In this document: positions 43,882-50,702 of the stretch, piece by piece
Layout of the letters: every line of letters starts with the position of its first letter
Position numbering within the stretch: position 1 is the first letter of the stretch
Assembly: GCA_910576815.1 (NCBI GenBank)
Contig: CAJTKA010000009.1
Location: 1 to 64,000, forward strand
Source of the DNA: an uncultured Lachnospiraceae bacterium
Lineage (GTDB): Bacteria > Bacillota > Clostridia > Lachnospirales > Lachnospiraceae
Reading direction: 5' to 3'
Length of the DNA stretch: 64,000 nt
Notes under the pieces: model-generated
The model's database searches: none
What the model was told of the DNA's origin: nothing
The model's input: the letters and a program-made list of their open reading frames with translations, nothing else
Made by a program: the position numbers and the translations under genes

Positions 43882-44625
43882 ATGTATCAATTTTTTGTGG
43901 AACCGTCCCAGATTCAGGATAGGCGTGTCGTGATTACGGGCAACGACGTGAATCATATGAAAAACGTGCTGCGCATGAAGATCGGCGAAGAGATTGCGGT
44001 CAGGTGCAGTGGGGACGATAAGGAGTACCGCTGCGGCATTGAGGAATTTGCGCAGGACGAGGTGATCTGTTCCCTGCGGTTTGTCAAAGAAGAAGGCGTG
44101 GAACTGCCTTCTAAGATTTATCTCTTTCAATGTCTTCCCAAAGCGGATAAGATGGAACTCATCGTGCAGAAAGCAGTGGAACTCGGGGTGTATGAGATCA
44201 TTCCCGTGGCGGCCAGACGCTGTGTGGTGAAGCTGGACGAAAAGAAAGCGCAGGCGAAGGTAAGCCGTTGGCAGGGGATTGCGGAGGCGGCTGCCAAGCA
44301 GTGCAGACGGGGCGTTATCCCCGTGGTAAGGATGCCAATGACGATGAAGGAGGCGCTGTCCTATGCGGGAGAGATGGATGTGCGTCTCCTTCCCTATGAA
44401 TTGTCGGAGGACGGCATGGCGCAGACCAGGCAGCTCATAGAAGGAATTGAACCGGGAAAGAGCGTGGCGGTTTTGATCGGGCCGGAGGGCGGCTTCGAGG
44501 AGGGCGAGGTGGAGATGGCCCTTGCGGAGGGTGTCACGCCCATTACTTTGGGGCGGCGTATCCTGCGCACAGAGACGGCAGGGCTGGTCGTCCTCTCCTG
44601 GCTGATGTACCATTTAGAAGCGTAA
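43882..44625 (+). CDS. rsmE: 16S rRNA (uracil-1498-N3)-methyltransferase RsmE
   Basis: A 247-residue SPOUT-class methyltransferase modifying U1498 of 16S rRNA. N-terminal PUA-like domain: MYQFFVEPSQI, DVNHMKNVLRMKIGEE. SPOUT domain with the knot: LPKADKMELIVQKAVELGVYEIIPV, the SAM-binding VLIGPEGGFEEGEVEMA and LGRRILRTETAGLVVLS. The start is the ATG after CGGAG; an in-frame TTG at 43858 would add eight residues. Its place after prmA (with VanZ inserted) matches the Bacillus dnaK-region gene order. Confidence 0.96.
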   Translation: MYQFFVEPSQIQDRRVVITGNDVNHMKNVLRMKIGEEIAVRCSGDDKEYRCGIEEFAQDEVICSLRFVKEEGVELPSKIYLFQCLPKADKMELIVQKAVELGVYEIIPVAARRCVVKLDEKKAQAKVSRWQGIAEAAAKQCRRGVIPVVRMPMTMKEALSYAGEMDVRLLPYELSEDGMAQTRQLIEGIEPGKSVAVLIGPEGGFEEGEVEMALAEGVTPITLGRRILRTETAGLVVLSWLMYHLEA

Positions 44626-44668
44626 ATCATATTGTAGAAATATAGGGTTTAGGAAGGAAATAACAGCA

Positions 44669-45823
44669 ATGGAAGTCTATCTGGATAATTCCGCGACCAC
44701 CGCCTGTTTTACGGAGGCCGCGCAGTTGATGCACAGGATCTTGTGCGAAGATTACGGGAATCCTTCCAGCCTGCACCACAAGGGAGTGGAGGCGGAAGCC
44801 TACTTAAGATACGCGGATGAAACGTTTGCGAAGCTTTTAAAAGGGAATGAAAAGGAAATCTTTTTTACTTCCGGCGGGACAGAGTCTGACAATATTGCGG
44901 TAATCGGTGCGGCGATGGCAAACCATAGGAGCGGCAGGCATTTGATCACGACGAAGATCGAGCACCCGGCGGTCTTGCAGCCCATGGCCTATCTGGAGAA
45001 TCAGGGGTTTGAGGTGACTTATCTCTCCGTGGACAGGGAGGGGAGGATTTCGCTTGACGAACTGGCGGATGCCATCAGGCCCGACACTATTTTAGTCTCC
45101 ATCATGCACACCAACAATGAGATCGGCAGCATCCAGCCGATCGCGGAAGCGGGCGCTTTGATCAAAAGAAAGAATCAGGCAACGCTTTTTCATGTAGATG
45201 CGGTGCAGGGTTTCGGCAAGGTCAGACTGTATCCGAAAAAGATGCAGGTTGATATGCTCTCTGCAAGCGCCCATAAAATTCACGGTCCAAAAGGCGTGGG
45301 GCTTCTCTATCTGCGGGAGGGAGCAAAGGTAAGCCCTGTGATGTACGGCGGCGGTCAGCAGCGTGGGCTTAGGTCAGGTACGGAGAACCTGCCCGGAATC
45401 GCGGGCTTTGCCAAAGCGGCGGAGATGGTGTATGAGAATTTGGAGCAGGATGTGGAAAGGATTTATGGGCTGCGGGAGCAATTGACTAATGGGGTCAAGA
45501 GCATACCCGATGTGATCATAAACGGCTGTCCCGGCAGGGAAGGCGCGGCGCACATTGTGAGTGTTTCCTTCAGGGGCGTGCGCAGCGAGGTGCTTCTGCA
45601 TGCGCTGGAGGAGCGGGGGATCTATGTTTCCGCCGGAAGCGCCTGTGCCGCTCACAAGCCGCAGCCGTCGGCTACCTTAAAGGCTGTCGGCGTGGAGAAG
45701 GAGCTTTTGCAGTCCACCATTCGTTTTAGCCTTTCCGGTTTTACGACTCAGGAGGAGATTGCATACACCTGTCAAAATCTGGAGGAGATCGTGCCGAAAC
45801 TGAGGAAATATACGAGACGCTAA
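44669..45823 (+). CDS. nifS: Cysteine desulfurase (NifS/IscS family)
   Basis: A 384-residue pyridoxal-phosphate enzyme that takes sulfur from cysteine to form a persulfide. Motifs: MEVYLDNSATTACF, FTSGGTESDNIAVIGAA, the PLP Lys in SASAHKIHGPKGVGLLYL, and the active-site Cys in SAGSACAAHKPQPSATLKA. Next to thiI it probably serves as the dedicated sulfur donor for 4-thiouridine in tRNA, as NifZ does for ThiI in Bacillus subtilis. The start ATG follows AGGAAGG. A 182-bp palindromic element separates it from thiI. Confidence 0.94.
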   Translation: MEVYLDNSATTACFTEAAQLMHRILCEDYGNPSSLHHKGVEAEAYLRYADETFAKLLKGNEKEIFFTSGGTESDNIAVIGAAMANHRSGRHLITTKIEHPAVLQPMAYLENQGFEVTYLSVDREGRISLDELADAIRPDTILVSIMHTNNEIGSIQPIAEAGALIKRKNQATLFHVDAVQGFGKVRLYPKKMQVDMLSASAHKIHGPKGVGLLYLREGAKVSPVMYGGGQQRGLRSGTENLPGIAGFAKAAEMVYENLEQDVERIYGLREQLTNGVKSIPDVIINGCPGREGAAHIVSVSFRGVRSEVLLHALEERGIYVSAGSACAAHKPQPSATLKAVGVEKELLQSTIRFSLSGFTTQEEIAYTCQNLEEIVPKLRKYTRR

Positions 45824-45829
45824 GTTGAT

Positions 45830-46011
45830 GCGAAACTCCATTATCTTTGCTAAAATTGTACAAATAGCATAACCAACGCAGACGCGCTTTCACTCCGTCG
45901 AACATAATGGTACGAGACTCGAAATAACCTCGTCAAGTACCAATGTTCTCCAAGGGTCTGCTTATGGTTATACTATTTGCACAATTGTTTTACCATTGTG
46001 ATGAGTTTCGC
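45830..46011 (+). mobile_element. 182-bp near-palindromic element (MITE-like) between nifS and thiI
   Basis: The ends are exact inverted repeats GCGAAACTC...GAGTTTCGC, and about 55 bases at each end pair with few mismatches (CAAATAG/CTATTTG, ATAACCA/TGGTTAT, GCAGAC/GTCTGC). The centre holds a second nested repeat (GAACAT...GGTAC with GTACC...ATGTTC, then ACGAG/CTCGT). It contains no open frame. The structure fits a miniature inverted-repeat element or a large folded RNA; no clear target-site duplication is seen. Confidence 0.65.
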
Positions 46012-46046
46012 AATTAGCGGATAAACGGGAAAAAGGAGTGCTGCTT

Positions 46047-47228
46047 ATGTATCAATCATTTCTGATCAAATACGCGGAAATCGGCGTCAAGGGCAAGAAT
46101 CGCTACCTCTTTGAGGAGGCACTGGTCAAACAGATCAAGTACGCCCTGAAAAAGGCAGAAGGGGAGTTTACGGTGCGCAGGACGGACGGGCGCATCTATG
46201 TAGATGCCCTCTCGGACTTTGATTTTGAGGAGACGGTGGAGAGCCTGAAAAAGGTTTTTGGCATTTCCGGTATCTGCCCTGTGGTGTATGTGGAGGACGA
46301 GGGCTTTGAAAAGCTCTGCGAAGATGTAGTGCGCTTCGTGGGCGACGCGTATCCTGACAGGAACAAGACTTTTAAGGTGGCGGCAAGACGGGCGCGTAAA
46401 AATTATCCGCTCGATTCCATGCAGCTCAACGTGGAACTGGGCGGGGTGATCCTTGATGCCTATCCCGAGATGCGGGTGGACGTGCATAAGCCGGACATCC
46501 TTTTGCATGTGGAAATCAGGGACAAGATCTATCTTTATTCTGAGATCATACCGGGACCCGGCGGGATGCCTGTGGGGACAGGCGGCAAGGCGATGCTGTT
46601 GTTGTCGGGCGGTATCGATTCTCCGGTGGCGGGATGGATGATCGCCAAACGCGGTGTGAAGATCGATGCCGTGTACTTTCACGCACCGCCTTACACCAGC
46701 GAGCGGGCGAAACAGAAGGTGGTCGATCTGGCGGCGAAGGTGGCGGCTTATGCGGGACCTGTCTGGCTGCACGTGGTGAATTTTACCGATATCCAGCTCT
46801 ACATCTACGACAAGTGCCCGCACGATGAACTGACGATCATCATGCGCCGTTACATGATGCGCATTGCGGAACATATTGCGAAGGAGACCGAATGTCTGGG
46901 CCTGATCACAGGCGAGAGCATCGGACAGGTGGCTTCCCAGACCATGGCGAGCCTGGCGGCAACGAACGAGGTGTGCACCATGCCTGTCTACAGACCGCTG
47001 ATCGGCTTTGATAAGATGGAGATCGTGGATATTGCGGAGAAAATCGACAGCTACGAGACTTCGATCCTGCCGTACGAGGACTGCTGTACCATTTTTGTGG
47101 CTAAGCATCCCGTGACCAAGCCCAATCTGAATATCATCAAGAGACATGAGCAGAATCTGCAGGAGGGGATCGACGAGCTGGTGGAGAAGGCGCTCACGAC
47201 CAAAGAGGTGATCGTGGTGCAGGCGTAA
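46047..47228 (+). CDS. thiI: tRNA 4-thiouridine synthase ThiI
   Basis: A 393-residue sulfurtransferase that thiolates U8 of tRNA and in many species also helps make thiazole. N-terminal ferredoxin-like and THUMP domains (about 1-165; FLIKYAEIGVKGKNRYLFE), then the PP-loop ATPase with MLLLSGGIDSPVAGWMI and GLITGESIGQVASQTM. The C-terminal rhodanese domain of E. coli ThiI is missing, as in Bacillus, so sulfur comes directly from a partner such as the adjacent cysteine desulfurase. The ATG follows AAAGGAG; a GTG three codons upstream is the alternative. Confidence 0.96.
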   Translation: MYQSFLIKYAEIGVKGKNRYLFEEALVKQIKYALKKAEGEFTVRRTDGRIYVDALSDFDFEETVESLKKVFGISGICPVVYVEDEGFEKLCEDVVRFVGDAYPDRNKTFKVAARRARKNYPLDSMQLNVELGGVILDAYPEMRVDVHKPDILLHVEIRDKIYLYSEIIPGPGGMPVGTGGKAMLLLSGGIDSPVAGWMIAKRGVKIDAVYFHAPPYTSERAKQKVVDLAAKVAAYAGPVWLHVVNFTDIQLYIYDKCPHDELTIIMRRYMMRIAEHIAKETECLGLITGESIGQVASQTMASLAATNEVCTMPVYRPLIGFDKMEIVDIAEKIDSYETSILPYEDCCTIFVAKHPVTKPNLNIIKRHEQNLQEGIDELVEKALTTKEVIVVQA

Positions 47229-47231
47229 AAA

Positions 47232-47258
47232 AACAGCCCTGGGAATCCCGGAGCTGTT
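47232..47258 (+). terminator. Terminator after thiI
   Basis: AACAGC...GCTGTT enclosing a GGGAATCCC inner stem, 3 bases after the stop codon. The T tract downstream is weak (GGATTTCTTCT). Confidence 0.7.
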
Positions 47259-47310
47259 CGGATTTCTTCTATACCGTAGTTAGAAGTTGATTTTGAAGAA
47301 ATTTACTTCA

Positions 47311-47541
47311 TTACATGATGTAGGGCTTCAGCGCTGCCATAACCTCATCCGTGCCGTCCTCAGCGTGGATGTTTAAGTCGATCGGCTTGGATAAATCTAA
47401 GCTGAAGATACCCATGATAGATTTTGCGTCGATCACGTATCTGCCGGACACAAGATCGAAGTCGTAATCAAACTTTGTGATATCATTCACGAAAGATTTA
47501 ACCTTATCGATAGAATTTAAAGAAATCTGTACTGTTTTCAT
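47311..47541 (-). CDS. HPr-like protein lacking the PTS phosphorylation histidine
   Basis: A 76-residue protein with an HPr-type fold signature: the AKSIMGIFSLDLSKPI block corresponds to the Ser46 region of HPr (LKSIMGVMSLG), with the serine at position 41. The His15 loop (GxHARPA) is absent; the corresponding region reads SLNSIDKVKS. It therefore cannot carry PTS phosphate but may keep the HPr-kinase-type serine, like Bacillus Crh, although overall similarity to Crh is low. The start at MKTVQIS is set by AAAGGAGG. It is transcribed alone, divergent from mtaB, with a promoter at 47583-47611. Confidence 0.78.
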   Translation of the reverse strand: MKTVQISLNSIDKVKSFVNDITKFDYDFDLVSGRYVIDAKSIMGIFSLDLSKPIDLNIHAEDGTDEVMAALKPYIM

Positions 47542-47582
47542 TGCGGAAATACCTCCTTTAATTTTTATACTTTCTGAACCTA

Positions 47583-47611
47583 ATACTAAATGTTGGCAGA
47601 GCAAAAGTCAA
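47583..47611 (-). promoter_or_regulatory. Promoter of the HPr-like gene
   Basis: On the minus strand TTGACT (47606-47611), 17 bases, TAGTAT (47583-47588), about 42 bases upstream of the start codon. Confidence 0.55.
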
Positions 47612-47644
47612 TGATAAAACACTACAAAAAATGCGGAGATTACT

Positions 47645-49081
47645 ATGAAAAGTGTAGCATTACATAATCTTGGCTGCAAGGTAAATGCCTATGAATTGGA
47701 CTTTATGCAACAAATGTTACAAGAAAAGGGATACAAAATTGTACCTTTTGATGAGACGGCGGATATCTATATCGTGAACACCTGTACGGTCACAAACATT
47801 GCCGACAGGAAAAGCAGGCAGATGCTGCACCGCGCGAGAAGCCTGAATCCCGATGCCGTGGTGGTGGCTGTCGGCTGCTATGTGCAGACCGGGCAGGCGA
47901 GTCTGGAGGCGGACGGCACGGTGGATCTGGCCATCGGCAATAACAAAAAGGGGGAGCTGGTTCAGATACTGGAGGATTACCTGGCCGGGCGGGAGGCTCA
48001 AATACCCGCAGAAAGAAACGAAAGTCGACCGGAGATCCACAGGATCGACATCGGGCATGCCGCAGTGTACGAGGAGCTTTCCCTGCGGGAGACCTCGGGA
48101 CACACCCGCGCCTTTTTAAAGATTCAGGACGGCTGTAATCAGTTTTGTACCTATTGTATCATTCCCTATGCGAGAGGGCGGATCAGGAGCCGCAGACAGG
48201 AGGATGTGCTTGCGGAGGCGGTGCGGCTTGCAAAGGCAGGCTATCAGGAGCTTGTGTTGACGGGGATCCATCTGAGTTCCTACGGTATGGAGAAAATTCC
48301 TGCGGGAGCTCCGCAAAGCGGATCTCCGATGGAGCGCGGCAGTTCGGAGCTATTGCCGCTTTTGCGGGAATTGTCTGAGATCACGGGAGTGGAACGCATC
48401 CGTCTGGGGTCGCTTGAGCCGGGGATCGTGACGGAGGAATTTGCCAAAGCGCTGAGCAGCCTGCCCAAGGTCTGCCCGCATTTTCACCTTTCCCTGCAAA
48501 GCGGAAGTGACGCTGTCCTGCGCAGGATGAATCGCAAATACGATACGGCAGCTTACCTGGAAGCGGTCATGAGGCTGCGGAAATATTATGAGAATCCGGC
48601 CATCACCACCGATGTGATCGTGGGTTTCCCGGGGGAGACAGAAGCGGAATTTCAGGAGACAGAGGATTTTCTTTCGCGGGTCGGCTTTTATGAGATGCAC
48701 ATTTTCAAGTATTCCAGAAGGCAGGGCACGCCTGCGGCGGATATGCCGGGGCAGCTTACTGAGGCGCAGAAGGCGGCAAGGAGCGAGCGGCTGATGAAGC
48801 GGGAGCGGGAGATGTCGAGAGCGTTTCGGGAGACCTTTTTGGGCAGGGAGGTGTCTGTCCTTTTTGAGGAGCGTATTGAGAGGGCGGACGGGAGCTGGTG
48901 GATCGGGCATACCCCCCATTATGTCAAGGTGGCAATTAAGGCACAAGCGGAGGAGAAAATGAAAGGTCCGCTAAGCGGCGATGATGAAACAGCGCAATGT
49001 TTGGCAAACCGTATCGTCCCATGCCAAATCCTGTCCTTTTTGGAGGAGGACGTGATGCTTGCAAAAGCGGCGCATACCTGA
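47645..49081 (+). CDS. mtaB: tRNA t6A37 methylthiotransferase MtaB
   Basis: A 478-residue radical-SAM enzyme that adds a methylthio group to threonylcarbamoyl-adenosine 37 in tRNA. The N-terminal MTTase domain has its three cluster cysteines (LGCKVNAYELD, VNTCTVTN, VGCYVQTG); the radical-SAM core has GCNQFCTYCIIPYARGRIRSR; a TRAM domain lies near the C-terminus. It ends with an unusual ~50-residue tail after TRAM. The ATG at 47645 follows GCGGAG. In Bacillus the orthologue follows rsmE; here nifS, thiI and the HPr-like gene intervene. Confidence 0.94.
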   Translation: MKSVALHNLGCKVNAYELDFMQQMLQEKGYKIVPFDETADIYIVNTCTVTNIADRKSRQMLHRARSLNPDAVVVAVGCYVQTGQASLEADGTVDLAIGNNKKGELVQILEDYLAGREAQIPAERNESRPEIHRIDIGHAAVYEELSLRETSGHTRAFLKIQDGCNQFCTYCIIPYARGRIRSRRQEDVLAEAVRLAKAGYQELVLTGIHLSSYGMEKIPAGAPQSGSPMERGSSELLPLLRELSEITGVERIRLGSLEPGIVTEEFAKALSSLPKVCPHFHLSLQSGSDAVLRRMNRKYDTAAYLEAVMRLRKYYENPAITTDVIVGFPGETEAEFQETEDFLSRVGFYEMHIFKYSRRQGTPAADMPGQLTEAQKAARSERLMKREREMSRAFRETFLGREVSVLFEERIERADGSWWIGHTPHYVKVAIKAQAEEKMKGPLSGDDETAQCLANRIVPCQILSFLEEDVMLAKAAHT

Positions 49082-49116
49082 TGCGCGCTGCCGACACGGG
49101 CCGTGGCATGAAAAGA

Positions 49117-49145
49117 TTGACCCATCAGGTAAAAAAGAGTACAAT
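49117..49145 (+). promoter_or_regulatory. SigA promoter for the solute-binding protein gene
   Basis: TTGACC (49117-49122), 17-base spacer, TACAAT (49140-49145), 72 bases before the start codon. Confidence 0.7.
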
Positions 49146-49216
49146 AAAAGCGTATCTGGCAAAATTTGCTGAAAAAGGGGAAGGATCGATATTGCACTGA
49201 CGGGGAGGAAATGACG

Positions 49217-50653
49217 ATGAAACCGAAATATAAGACGACATTGCTGTGCGCGGTCTGCGCGTTGGGGCTTATTCTTTCAGCCTGTGGCAGCAAGTCGCCC
49301 CTGGATCCGAAAAATCCCACAAAAATCACGGTGTGGACCTACTATAACGGCGATCAGCTCAGCGCTTTTGACGGCTTGGTGGAGGAGTTCAACGAATCCG
49401 TTGGCGCACAGAAGGGCATTATCGTCAAGAGTGTCAGTCAGGGTTCGGTGAATGATTTGGAGACCAATGTGCTGGCGGCGGTGCAGGGTGAAGTCGGTGC
49501 GGACGAGGTGCCAAATATTTTTATGGCATATGCGGACACGGCATACGCGGTTGACCAGTTGGGTCAAGTTATGGATTTGAAGGACTATCTGAGTGAAGAA
49601 GAAAAGAACGCTTACATAGACAGTTACCTGAAAGAGGGAGATTTTGCGGGCACAGGCGAGATCAAGATCTTTCCCACAGCCAAGTCTCTCGAATTGCTGG
49701 TCATCAACAAGACGGACTGGGACGCGTTTGCGGCGGCAACGGGGGCATCTTACGATGATATGGCGAATATGGAGGGGCTGACGGCCACGGCCGAAAAGTA
49801 TTTTGAATGGACGGATTCACTGACGCCCGATGTGCCTGACGACGGCAAGGCGCTCTTTGGCAGGGATGCGATGGCGAACTATATGCTGATTGGCAGTATG
49901 CAGCTGGGACAGGAAATCTTTCAGGTGGCTGACGGCAAGATGACGCTCAACTTTGATAAGGCAGTGGCGAAAAAGCTGTGGGATAACTATTATATTCCTT
50001 TTATCAAAGGGCATTTTGCGGCGACCGGGCGTTTTCGGAGCGACGATATCAAGACAGGCAATATCATCGCCTATGTGGGCTCAAGTTCCGGGGTATCCTT
50101 CTTTCCTGAGTCGGTGAATATCAGTGATTCCGAGAGCTATCCGATCGAGATGGAAGTGCTGCCCTGCCCGCAGTTTGACGGCGGTGATTACGCAGTGCAG
50201 CAGGGCGCGGGCATGGTCGTGACGAAGGGCGAGGAGGCGGAGGTTTACGCTTCCGTGGAATTTTTGAAGTGGTTTACCGCGGACGAGAGGAACATTAAGT
50301 TTTCCGTGGATTCCGGCTATCTTCCCGTGACCAAGACGGCGAATAACATGAGTGCCATCGAAGGCAGCGGGGCAGAAATCAAAGATGGTATGAAAAAAGT
50401 GTTGACCGTGGGTGTGGACACCGTGAACGGCAATGAGCTTTACACTACCAAAGCCTTTGAAAACGGCGGTAAGGCAAGAAATATCTTAGAATATGCCATG
50501 AGTGACAAGGCGGTGGCCGACAGAGAAGTTGTGGTGCAGAGAATGGCGCAGGGACTGAGTCTGGAGGAATCTGTGGCGGAGTTTGAGCTGGATGATAACT
50601 TTGACGCCTGGTATGAGGAGACGCTGCAGCGCCTGCAGGAGTTTGCACAGTAG
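49217..50653 (+). CDS. Extracellular solute-binding lipoprotein (ABC family 1), orphan
   Basis: A 478-residue predicted lipoprotein: a signal peptide with lipobox LILSACGS, then an extracellular solute-binding protein fold (KITVWTYYNGDQLSAFDGLVEEFN at the start, FLKWFTADERNIKFSVDSGYLPVT near the end), as in carbohydrate-binding family 1. No permease or ATPase genes are nearby. Instead the gene is followed 49 bases later by a membrane GGDEF-EAL protein, so it may feed ligand information to that receptor rather than serve transport; this is inference. The ATG at 49217 is chosen because GGAGG lies 8 bases upstream; an ATG two codons earlier is too close to it. Confidence 0.88.
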   Translation: MKPKYKTTLLCAVCALGLILSACGSKSPLDPKNPTKITVWTYYNGDQLSAFDGLVEEFNESVGAQKGIIVKSVSQGSVNDLETNVLAAVQGEVGADEVPNIFMAYADTAYAVDQLGQVMDLKDYLSEEEKNAYIDSYLKEGDFAGTGEIKIFPTAKSLELLVINKTDWDAFAAATGASYDDMANMEGLTATAEKYFEWTDSLTPDVPDDGKALFGRDAMANYMLIGSMQLGQEIFQVADGKMTLNFDKAVAKKLWDNYYIPFIKGHFAATGRFRSDDIKTGNIIAYVGSSSGVSFFPESVNISDSESYPIEMEVLPCPQFDGGDYAVQQGAGMVVTKGEEAEVYASVEFLKWFTADERNIKFSVDSGYLPVTKTANNMSAIEGSGAEIKDGMKKVLTVGVDTVNGNELYTTKAFENGGKARNILEYAMSDKAVADREVVVQRMAQGLSLEESVAEFELDDNFDAWYEETLQRLQEFAQ

Positions 50654-50702
50654 AAGACGGCTTGCAGGAACAAGCGAAAATACAGTAATAGGTGAGTACC
50701 AA

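Noticed and set aside
43396..44613. 405-codon minus-strand open frame opposite VanZ and rsmE
   Set aside because: Antisense to two recognised families; its composition is that of a shadow frame.
46056..47147. 363-codon minus-strand open frame opposite thiI
   Set aside because: thiI is certain on the plus strand; His/Arg-rich shadow.
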